DNA of 64,000 nt from Glycomyces fuscus (GTDB lineage Bacteria; Actinomycetota; Actinomycetes; Streptosporangiales; Streptosporangiaceae). The translations under genes and the position numbers were made by a program. Within the stretch, counting starts at the first letter, position 1, and the number at the start of each line of letters is the position of its first letter. Below the pieces are notes generated by a model. It was not told the DNA's origin. It saw only the letters and a program-made list of their open reading frames with translations, and made no database searches. The stretch is taken from positions 58,559 to 122,558 of the forward strand of contig NYMS01000019.1 in NCBI GenBank assembly GCA_002529455.1, written 5' to 3'. Positions 1 to 7,168 of the stretch are shown piece by piece.

Positions 1-43
1 ATCGGGGAACCTTCCGTACCGGGGCGGGTGTCCGTGCACCCAG

Positions 44-64
44 CTCTCTCGGACAGTGCCGCGC
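44..64 (-). promoter_or_regulatory. 21-nt element, left copy (faces off-window gene)
   Basis: This 21-nt sequence is the exact reverse complement of the one at 212-232. Read on the minus strand it runs GCGCGGCACTGTCCGAGAGA plus one base and points toward whatever lies left of the window. Two outward-facing copies suggest divergent promoters under one regulator. That role is inference. The two copies could also be the arms of a small mobile repeat. Confidence 0.4.
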
Positions 65-211
65 CCTGGGGCCGGGCCCCCGGGAAGGTCCCCGGTCGGG
101 GGCCTCGGCGCCGTCGGCCGGGCGGCGCCCACGCCGGGAGCGGCGGCGCCGCGCCGGGGCGGGGGAGGACCCCGCGGGGGCGGACTGGTATCGCTTGGTA
201 GCCGGTGCGCC

Positions 212-232
212 GCGCGGCACTGTCCGAGAGAG
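212..232 (+). promoter_or_regulatory. 21-nt element upstream of cas10
   Basis: Perfect inverted partner of 44-64, ending 65 nt before the chosen cas10 start at 298. Its core TGTCCGAGAGA recurs at 10803-10813, about 80 nt before the next operon that carries the CARF effector. The repeated sequence and the similar distance to two gene starts are seen directly. Common regulation of the CRISPR genes is inferred. Confidence 0.45.
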
Positions 233-297
233 GTCGGCAGGCGCCGCACGGCAGCGCCGCGTTCTCGCACGTCCCGCCGATGGAGGAGCCCGACACG

Positions 298-2208
298 GTG
301 ACCTTCGCCCCCGAGCAGCACCGGCCCCCCGGTGCCCCGACGGAACCGGGGGGCACCCCGCCCAGCGGAGTGGTGGTCGGTGTCGACCTGCGCGGCATCC
401 AGGCCTACGTGTACAGCGGTCGGCGCATCCTGGACGCGGTGGGGCGCGCGGCCCTGGTCGCCGAGCTGACCGACACCTCCGACGCCGAGCACGGGATCGC
501 CGACCTCGTGCCGCCGGACTGCGTGGTGCTGCGCGACGCCGGAGGGGCGCTCACCGCGGTCTTCGCCGACACGGCCTCGGCGCGCGGGTTCACCGCCCGC
601 TACACCCGGCGCCTGCGCGACCGCGCCGCGGACCTGACCCCCGTGGTCGCGCACGTGCCCTACGGCCCCGGGCCCGCGCAGCCGTGTGAGGCCGGGGGCA
701 CCGGGCCGCGGGGCCCGCAACCGCCCGGCGGCCCGACGCGGCGCCCCGCCGGGGTGGACGAGGCGCTGGCCCTGCTCCCGGCGCGGTTGCGTGAGGCGCG
801 GCGACACATGTCGGCCCTGCACACCCCCGCCCACGGGTACGGGATCACCGCCGTGTGCTCGGTCAGCGGCGGCCCCGCCGAGTCGGTGGACGCCAGCCGC
901 GTCCAGGACGACCACGCCGACGTGCACGAGCGGGTGGCCGCCGACGTCGCCCGTGCCCGGGGGATCGGCCGCCGCTGGCACCGCGCCCACAGTTCCGCCT
1001 GGCTGGCCGGTGCCGCCGCCGCCACCGGAGCCCCCGCCCTGACCCTGCCGATGGAGGCGGACCGCCTGGGCCGCGACCACGGCGGCCTCAGCCGCGTCGC
1101 GGTCGTCCACATCGACGTCAACGGGCTGGGTGCCCTCCTGGGCGAGTACCGCGAACGCGCGGGGGACCCGGCCGTGCCGGGCTCGGGCGCGTTCGCCCAG
1201 CGCCGCCTGTCCACCCGCATCGCCGGGCTCACCGAGGGACTGGCCCGCGTCCTGGTGCGCGCGGTGGCGGCCACCGTCCACGCCGGACCCGGTCAGCGCC
1301 CCGTCATCCCGGGAGCCGGCGCCGCCGCGCCGATCGCGCTGCACCACGAGCCGCCCGGGCCGGTGGCCCTGCCGATCCGCCCCGTCGTGGTCGCCGGGGA
1401 CGACCTGACCGTGCTGTGCGACGCCCGGCTCGCCCTCAGCCTGGTGCGCTACGCCCTCGACTGGCTGGACACCGACCCCGCACGTGTCGGCGACGACCGC
1501 GACCCCCGCGTGGGGCTGCACCGCGCGCTCGCCGAGGCCCACGGAGACCGCCCCGGCGGCGGCCGCACCGTCATCGCGCCGGACGGCTCGGCGCACACCA
1601 CGTTCGTGCCCACGGTCGGGGTGGGCGTGGCCGTGCAGCCGGTCGGCGCCCCGCTGTCGCTGGGCTACGACCTGTGCGAGGCGATGTGCCGCCGCGCCAA
1701 GCAGCACCGCCTCCAGGCCGCCGTGTCCGACCCCGGAGCCTGCGGCGAGCACGCCGTGGCCTGGACGACGCGCTTCGACGGCGTCGGACGGGTGCTGCGC
1801 CGCCTGGACCGGGCCCGCGGGGCACCCGTGCCGCGGACCGGCCTGCCCCTGACCGGGACCGGGTTCGCCCGGTTCCTGGACCGGTACCTGTCCGCGACCG
1901 CCCCGGGCAGCCTGCTCGCCGACGGGGACGCCCGCCACCGGGGCTGGCTGCTCTCCGCGCTGGTCCCCCTGCTGGAGTCGGGCGCCGACCCGGAGCCCGA
2001 ACTCGCCCGCCGCGCCCACGTGACGGGCGGACCCGTCGACCTGCCCCGCGGCTGGACGCCCGGCGGTCTGCTCGACGCGGTCGAGGTGATGGACCTGCAC
2101 CTAGACCCCGGACTGGCGGCGGCCCTCGAACCCCACCGCCCCCGGGGGCGGGCGGGAACCGGAGGCCCGCGCGCCCGGCAGGTCCCCCCGCAGGACGCGC
2201 CCCGGTGA
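298..2208 (+). CDS. cas10: Cas10, large subunit of a type III-D-like CRISPR complex, no HD domain
   Basis: Large subunit of the type III interference complex; on target RNA binding the family makes cyclic oligoadenylate. The 636-aa protein opens with a Cas10 palm-like block (VGVDLRGIQAYVYSGRR, leading into a GRAALVAEL stretch). It carries a metal-binding segment HIDVNGLG with Asp near 273 and an AGDD cyclase motif at about 366-369, so both acidic residues of GGDD are kept. No N-terminal HD nuclease block is present, so single-strand DNase activity is not expected. The GTG at 298 has a GGAGGAG ribosome site nine nt upstream; earlier in-frame starts at 205 and 280 lack one. It overlaps the next gene by GTGA. 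The family call is firm; the subtype rests on the neighbours. Confidence 0.85.
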   Translation: MTFAPEQHRPPGAPTEPGGTPPSGVVVGVDLRGIQAYVYSGRRILDAVGRAALVAELTDTSDAEHGIADLVPPDCVVLRDAGGALTAVFADTASARGFTARYTRRLRDRAADLTPVVAHVPYGPGPAQPCEAGGTGPRGPQPPGGPTRRPAGVDEALALLPARLREARRHMSALHTPAHGYGITAVCSVSGGPAESVDASRVQDDHADVHERVAADVARARGIGRRWHRAHSSAWLAGAAAATGAPALTLPMEADRLGRDHGGLSRVAVVHIDVNGLGALLGEYRERAGDPAVPGSGAFAQRRLSTRIAGLTEGLARVLVRAVAATVHAGPGQRPVIPGAGAAAPIALHHEPPGPVALPIRPVVVAGDDLTVLCDARLALSLVRYALDWLDTDPARVGDDRDPRVGLHRALAEAHGDRPGGGRTVIAPDGSAHTTFVPTVGVGVAVQPVGAPLSLGYDLCEAMCRRAKQHRLQAAVSDPGACGEHAVAWTTRFDGVGRVLRRLDRARGAPVPRTGLPLTGTGFARFLDRYLSATAPGSLLADGDARHRGWLLSALVPLLESGADPEPELARRAHVTGGPVDLPRGWTPGGLLDAVEVMDLHLDPGLAAALEPHRPRGRAGTGGPRARQVPPQDAPR

Positions 2209-2888
2209 GCCGCCCGGACCGCGTCACGGTGCACCTGGCCTCCCCCGCGCTCTTCGTCGGCGCCAGCGCGGACGGCACGGGCGCCGACACCGACGTGGTC
2301 ACCGACGAGCACGGCCTGCCCTACCTGCCCCGCCACCGCCTCGCGGCGCGGCTGCGCGCGGGCGCGGTCAGCGCACTGGCGGTGGCGCCCGGCCTGGCCG
2401 GGGCCTGCGACGAGGTCTTCGGCCGAGGGGGCTCGCACGGCGCGGACCGGATGCTGCGGGTGGGCCACGCCGTCCTGGGAGACGGGGTGCGCGCCGCCGT
2501 CGCCCGCGCGCTCGCCGGCCGCGCCGAACCGGTGCGCTCCACCCTGCGCCGCGCGGTCACCGACGCCTACACGACCCTGGAGTCGGGCATCGGGGTGGCT
2601 CCGGACGGCGCGCCCGAGCCGGGCCGCCTGCGCACCCACCGGACGCTCCTGCCGGGTCTGACCCTCACCGCCGCGCTGACCTGGGCCTCCCCTCCGGGGG
2701 AGGAGCACTGGCGGCTGCTGGCCCGCGCCTGCCTGGCCACCACCCGCATCGGGTCCAGGGGCACGCGCGGCCGGGGCCGGGTGGACGTGCGCCTGGCCGC
2801 GACCGGGGAGAGCGACCCGCACGCGGTGACCCTGCGCCTGGCCGCGCCCGTGGACGGGGGCCGGGAGCGGGAAGGTACACCCCCATGA
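2205..2888 (+). CDS. Small Cas7-family RAMP protein
   Basis: A 227-aa single-domain RAMP, likely a backbone subunit that binds crRNA and target RNA. It starts with a beta strand (VTVHLASPALFVG), has the PYLPRHRLAARLRAG stretch where RAMPs usually carry a P-G-S-LRG loop, and a C-terminal glycine-rich loop (RGTRGRGRVDV). The GTG start overlaps the cas10 stop as GTGA, which implies translational coupling. Closest known role is Csm3/Cmr4-like, but length and divergence make the exact position in the complex uncertain. Confidence 0.65.
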   Translation: MSRPDRVTVHLASPALFVGASADGTGADTDVVTDEHGLPYLPRHRLAARLRAGAVSALAVAPGLAGACDEVFGRGGSHGADRMLRVGHAVLGDGVRAAVARALAGRAEPVRSTLRRAVTDAYTTLESGIGVAPDGAPEPGRLRTHRTLLPGLTLTAALTWASPPGEEHWRLLARACLATTRIGSRGTRGRGRVDVRLAATGESDPHAVTLRLAAPVDGGREREGTPP

Positions 2889-2956
2889 GACTCCGTCCCC
2901 CCGGCACGACACCCCCCGGCACCGAACCGCGCCGGGGCACGGGAGGGGGCACGTGA
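2885..2956 (+). CDS. 23-codon mini-ORF bridging two cas genes
   Basis: An ATG-started reading frame of 23 codons (MRLRPPGTTPPG start, Pro/Gly/Arg rich) begins inside the stop of the upstream RAMP gene (ATGA) and ends inside the GTG start of csx10 (GTGA). It exactly fills what would otherwise be the only gap in the operon. A GGAAGG ribosome site precedes it. It may serve only to carry ribosomes across to csx10. Whether the peptide itself matters cannot be told. Confidence 0.3.
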   Translation: MRLRPPGTTPPGTEPRRGTGGGT

Positions 2957-4785
2957 GCGAGCCCGTGGTGAGCGCCTACCTGCCGCTGCGCTACGTCCTG
3001 ACCGACACCCTGGCCGTGCGCACCTCCTTCGACCCGCTGCGCGTGGACTCCGAGCACTCCGTCAGCGGGCGCGCCCAGCGCGGCATGCTCGCCGCCGCGC
3101 TGCGGCGCGCGGGCCGCGACCGCGAACTCCACGACTGGGTGGCCCGGGGCGAACAGGTCCGCTTCGCCCCCGCCCACCCCCGCCTGGAGCCCGGGGCCGA
3201 CCCCGACCTCCCCCTCACCCCCGCGCGGGCCGCCGTCGCCCACCCCGCCCCCGCCCACCTGTACACGCCGGGCAAGGACGGCGACGCCACCGTCGACGCC
3301 TTCGGGCCCACCGACCCCGCCACGCCCTACCGCGCGGTCCGCGACCCCCTCACCCCGGACCGCTCCCTGCGCGCCGCCGTGCGCACCACCGCCGAGCAGT
3401 ACCTCGGCCGCCCCCGCACCGGCGACGCGCCCCGGGGCGTCCCCTTCTTCGCCACCACCGTCGACCCCGGCCAGGTCTTCGAGGCCCGCTGGCAGCTGCG
3501 CGCCCCCGACCACGCCGCGCTCCGGGCGCTGGCCGAACGCGTCACCGCCTTCCTCGCCGAGGCCGAGGGCACCCTCACCCTCGGCTCCGGCGGAACCCGC
3601 GCCCACGGCGGCGTCCGCGTGGCCCCCGCCGACCCCGACCGGCTCCTGTCACCCGACCGCGTCGAACCCGCGGGACCCCGCTCCTGGGCGGCCGGATCCC
3701 CCTTCGACCTGCTCCTGCTCTCCCCGGCGCTGCTGGTGGGCGACGACGGCCAGTACCGCCCGGCGCACCTGGTGCCCGCCGTGCTCGACCTCCTGGCCCG
3801 GCGCCTGCCCGGCGCCCGCGCGCGCGTCCTCGCCAGCCACGCCGAGGCCGAGCTCGTCGGCGCCTACCACCGCGGCTACCACGGCCCCATGGCCCAGCGC
3901 TGGGCCGCCCGCCCCGGCGCGGTGGTCCGCCTGGCCCTGGACCGCGACCTGGACACCGGGCGGGTCCGCGACCTGGAGGCGCACCCCCTGGGCGAACGGG
4001 TCGTGGACGGTCACGGCCAGTTCACCCTGCTCTCCCCGCCCCCTGCCGGCCCTGAGCCCCTCGCCCCGACGGCCGTCCCCCTCGCGGGCCGCGCGCCGGG
4101 CACCGTCGCCCTCCCCGACGGCCGTGCCGTCCCCGCCGACCCGCCCCGTCCCCGGGAGGAGGACGGCCAGCTGCGCGTCCTGTACGACACGCTCCTGTGG
4201 AACGCCGCCGCCCAGCCCGTCCGCGACCACGCCCGCGCCCTGGCCCGCGACTCCGCCCGCTGGCTCGCCCCGCTCACCCCCAGCCTGCTGGGCCGCCTGC
4301 GCGAGGTCGCCGCCCACCCCCGCCCTGCCCCCGAGGACGCCCTGGCCGCCCTCGAACGCACCGTCCGCGGCCGGGCCCCCGGCCACGCGGGCGCCTCCGG
4401 TGTCCACAGGGGCCTGCACGACCGGGCCGTGCGAGCCCTGGGCCGGGCCCGCCTGGCCCGCCCGGGCCACGACCGCCCCGTCACCGTCCGGTCCTGGCTG
4501 GAGGGCCTGTCCGACGGCGCCGCGGCCTGGTGGAGGGACAACCGGCCCGACCCGGTGCACAGCCCCGCCTACGCCCGGGCGATCGCCGCCGTGGACCTCT
4601 CCCTGCCCGACGGACTGCCCCCCGGCGAGGACCACGGGGGGCTCTCCGCCCGCGCCCGGGACTGGGAGCGCCGCGCCTGCGCCCGCCTCGCCCTGGAACT
4701 GGTCTCCTCCTGGCTGGCCGAGGCCGCCCGCCTGCCGCGCGCCGAACAGGACGGGGGACGCCCCGGCGGGGGAGGACCCGGGTGA
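2953..4785 (+). CDS. csx10: Csx10-like RAMP (Cas5 group) with long C-terminal extension
   Basis: A 610-aa RAMP protein of the type III-D Csx10 kind, expected to hold the 5' end of the crRNA. First RAMP unit has the glycine loop GSGGTRAHGG at about 211-220. A second unit starts near 251 with FDLLLLSPALLVGDDGQYRP and runs through GAYHRGYHGPMAQRWAARPG and a final LGERVVDGHG loop, an order typical of Csx10. After about residue 395 comes a roughly 215-aa Ala/Arg-rich, probably helical extension that ordinary Csx10 lacks. It could replace a small helical Cas11 subunit, which is otherwise absent here. The GTG start has a GGGAGGGGG ribosome site. It overlaps the next gene by GTGA. Confidence 0.72.
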   Translation: MSEPVVSAYLPLRYVLTDTLAVRTSFDPLRVDSEHSVSGRAQRGMLAAALRRAGRDRELHDWVARGEQVRFAPAHPRLEPGADPDLPLTPARAAVAHPAPAHLYTPGKDGDATVDAFGPTDPATPYRAVRDPLTPDRSLRAAVRTTAEQYLGRPRTGDAPRGVPFFATTVDPGQVFEARWQLRAPDHAALRALAERVTAFLAEAEGTLTLGSGGTRAHGGVRVAPADPDRLLSPDRVEPAGPRSWAAGSPFDLLLLSPALLVGDDGQYRPAHLVPAVLDLLARRLPGARARVLASHAEAELVGAYHRGYHGPMAQRWAARPGAVVRLALDRDLDTGRVRDLEAHPLGERVVDGHGQFTLLSPPPAGPEPLAPTAVPLAGRAPGTVALPDGRAVPADPPRPREEDGQLRVLYDTLLWNAAAQPVRDHARALARDSARWLAPLTPSLLGRLREVAAHPRPAPEDALAALERTVRGRAPGHAGASGVHRGLHDRAVRALGRARLARPGHDRPVTVRSWLEGLSDGAAAWWRDNRPDPVHSPAYARAIAAVDLSLPDGLPPGEDHGGLSARARDWERRACARLALELVSSWLAEAARLPRAEQDGGRPGGGGPG

Positions 4786-6413
4786 GCGGCGAGCCGGTCC
4801 CGCCCGGGCCGCTGTGGGAGATCACCCTGCGGCTGTGCCTGCTCTCCGACACCCATGTCGGGGCCGCCCGGGCCACGCCCCGCCACACGGCCGGAAGCGA
4901 TGTGGACCTGCACGTGGACCGCGACCCGGCCACCGGCGCGCCCCGCCTGCGCGCCACCACCCTGGCCGGTCTGCTGCGCCACGAACTCGCCGCCCGCACG
5001 GACGACCCCGACGGCGTCCGCGCCCTCATGGGCTCGGCGGAACCCGGCGCCGGGCCGGATCGGGAGGGGGCCGCCACGAGCGCGCTGGACGTGGACGACG
5101 CCCGAGCCGAACTCCCCGAGGACACCGCGGTCGCGGTCCGCACCGGAACCCGGATCGACCCGGCCGCGGGCACCGTCCGACCGGGCCGCATGTGGCAGTG
5201 GGAGATCCTGCCGGCGGGCACCGTGCTCACCGCGCACCTGCGCCTGCACGTCCCCGCCCCGGCCGACGAGGCCCGCCTGCTCACCCTGCTGCTCCTGGCC
5301 TGCGACGGGCTCTCCGGGCCCGGAGGACCCGGCCCCGGCGTCCGCGTCGGCGGACGCACCGGCCGCGGCTACGGCGCCGTCCGCGCCACCCACTGGGCGG
5401 CGCGCCGCCACGACCTCACCGACGAGCGCGGCTGGTTCGCCTACCACGCGCGCTCCTGGGCCCGGCGCTGGGAGGAGGGCGCCGACGCGCTCGCCGACGC
5501 CCCCGCCGACCTGGCCACCGCCCTGACCGAGACCCTGCGCGCCTGCGGGCGCGAAGCCACCGCCGCCCACGTGGCCGCCCGCGCGGACCGGCCCGACCGC
5601 CGCCACCGCGCCGAACTCCGCCTCACCCTGGCCGTCGCCGAGCAGCCCGACCCCACGGCACCGCCGCCGCGTGAACCCCGCCCCGGCCTGCTCATGGTCG
5701 GCGACGCCCCCGCCCCCGAACGCCTGGGCGGGGTGGACCGGGCGCACCGCCACCGCCCCTCCGTCACCGACCCGGACAAGGCCACCGTCCACCCCGCCCC
5801 GGTTCTCGGCGACACCGCGCTGTTCGCCCTGTTCAAGAGGATCGGCGGACGACTGGTCCGGGACGCGGCCGAACACCTGGGCGCCGCACCGGAGCGGTGG
5901 CGCGACTGGCACGACCGCTGGTGGGGCGCCGACACCGACAGCCGCGGCCTCCCGCGCCCCTCCCGCGTCCAGCTGCGCACCATCCCCGTGCTCACCGGCG
6001 GAGCACCCCTGACCGCCACCCGGCTGACCGTGGACTCCCTCTTCGGCGACGCCGTCGACGGCCGCCTGTTCACCACCGACCTGCACTGCGGCGGCAGCGC
6101 CGAGGCGGTCCTGGACGTGCGCGAGCCCGACGACGCGGTCCGCGGCCTGCTCGCCCTCCTCGTGCGGGAACTGGCCACGGTACCCTTCGACACCCTCGGC
6201 GCGGGCGCCGGAAGCGGCAACGGGCGCCTGACCGCGACCCGCGCCCTCCTGACCACCCACCCCGCCGGCGGAGGGCCGCCGGACACGGTGGACCTGGTCA
6301 CCGCCCTGTTCGCACCCGACAGCGCCGACGCGGCCACCGCGCGCGGCTGGCTGGCCGCCCTGCACGCCGCGCTCGCCCCGGGCCGCGGCGGCCCGAAGGA
6401 GGAGACCAGGTGA
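4782..6413 (+). CDS. Double-RAMP Cas7 fusion (Cas7-2x-like)
   Basis: A 543-aa protein with two Cas7-type units in one chain. Unit one spans about 8-205 (LWEITLRLCLLSDTHVG at the start; glycine loop GGRTGRGYG at 190-198). Unit two spans about 300-540 with a TVDSLFGDAVDGRLF stretch and an LGAGAGSGNGRL glycine loop near its end. Family knowledge: tandem Cas7 fusions form the backbone and cut target RNA in III-D variants. Acidic residues in the LDVDDARAELPED stretch are candidates for one cutting site, but this is not certain from sequence alone. It overlaps both neighbours by GTGA. Confidence 0.68.
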   Translation: MSGEPVPPGPLWEITLRLCLLSDTHVGAARATPRHTAGSDVDLHVDRDPATGAPRLRATTLAGLLRHELAARTDDPDGVRALMGSAEPGAGPDREGAATSALDVDDARAELPEDTAVAVRTGTRIDPAAGTVRPGRMWQWEILPAGTVLTAHLRLHVPAPADEARLLTLLLLACDGLSGPGGPGPGVRVGGRTGRGYGAVRATHWAARRHDLTDERGWFAYHARSWARRWEEGADALADAPADLATALTETLRACGREATAAHVAARADRPDRRHRAELRLTLAVAEQPDPTAPPPREPRPGLLMVGDAPAPERLGGVDRAHRHRPSVTDPDKATVHPAPVLGDTALFALFKRIGGRLVRDAAEHLGAAPERWRDWHDRWWGADTDSRGLPRPSRVQLRTIPVLTGGAPLTATRLTVDSLFGDAVDGRLFTTDLHCGGSAEAVLDVREPDDAVRGLLALLVRELATVPFDTLGAGAGSGNGRLTATRALLTTHPAGGGPPDTVDLVTALFAPDSADAATARGWLAALHAALAPGRGGPKEETR

Positions 6414-7168
6414 ACCACGAGCCCCCGCGCCCGCACGGTCTGACCGTCCGCCGCCTGACCCCCGCCCAGGTCGACGGGGTCCTCGACGACGTCTTCGTCC
6501 GTGGTGTCCGCTGCCGCCTGCTCGACACCGGGACGCCGGACGTCCCCGGCGCACCGGACCGGCCGCAGTGGCTGCTCGCCGAACTCGGCGACGGCCGTGT
6601 CACCGGAGCCTGCCCGGGACCGCGGTGGCGCCGCTCGGACCAGCCGCCCACCGCCGACCTGTCGGTTCCGCCCCCGGACGGCGCCGCCGACCGCTGGCGC
6701 GTCCTGGAGGTCCTGGTGTTCGGCCCCCACGCGCAGATCCGGCTCGGCGAGGGAGCCGAGGCCGGGTGGATCAGCGCGGACGCCCCCGGCGCCCTCCCGG
6801 AGGAGCTGCGCCCGCGCGAGCGCTCCCTCCTCCTCCAGGGATGGAACGGGGCCTCCCACAGCCGAACCCTGGAGGGCGGGGTCCCCCTGTCGGTGACGCG
6901 GGAGCCCTCCGGCACGCGGGCGGTGCTCCCGGTGGCGTGGACCGACTTCTCCGGACGCCTCCGCCCCGCGCCCGGCGGCAGGACCGCGCTGGAGAGCACG
7001 GGCACCTGGCTGACGGTGCGCGAGTACTGGGCCCAGGACCCCGCCACCGGTGCGGTGGGGGTGGCCTTCCACCGGCTCACCGGGATGCGCTCGGGGGTCA
7101 AGCCGACCGGCCCGGAGTTCGACGTGGGCACCGGAGACGAGATCCGCGGGGAGGGACGGCCGTGGTGA
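6410..7168 (+). CDS. csx19: Csx19-like type III-D accessory subunit
   Basis: A 252-aa protein that matches the general layout of the Csx19 (TIGR03984) family: an N-terminal WLLAELGDGRVTGA segment and an EVLVFGPHAQIRLGEG strand pair. Csx19 is a non-RAMP component found beside Csx10 and Cas7 fusions in III-D loci. Its position between the Cas7 fusion and the large RAMP, coupled to both by GTGA overlaps, supports the call. The protein is longer than I would expect for the family and diverges after about residue 150. The identification leans partly on context. Confidence 0.52.
   Translation: MNHEPPRPHGLTVRRLTPAQVDGVLDDVFVRGVRCRLLDTGTPDVPGAPDRPQWLLAELGDGRVTGACPGPRWRRSDQPPTADLSVPPPDGAADRWRVLEVLVFGPHAQIRLGEGAEAGWISADAPGALPEELRPRERSLLLQGWNGASHSRTLEGGVPLSVTREPSGTRAVLPVAWTDFSGRLRPAPGGRTALESTGTWLTVREYWAQDPATGAVGVAFHRLTGMRSGVKPTGPEFDVGTGDEIRGEGRPW

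Noticed and set aside
205..297. Upstream in-frame starts for Cas10 (205, 280)
   Set aside because: No ribosome site and no family similarity in the added residues; the GTG at 298 has GGAGGAG at good spacing.
1..297. CRISPR array
   Set aside because: Only one inverted pair of 21 nt is present; no regularly spaced direct repeats with spacers.
4569..6554. 661-codon open frame on the minus strand
   Set aside because: Shadow of the double-RAMP gene; no motifs and composition typical of antisense frames.
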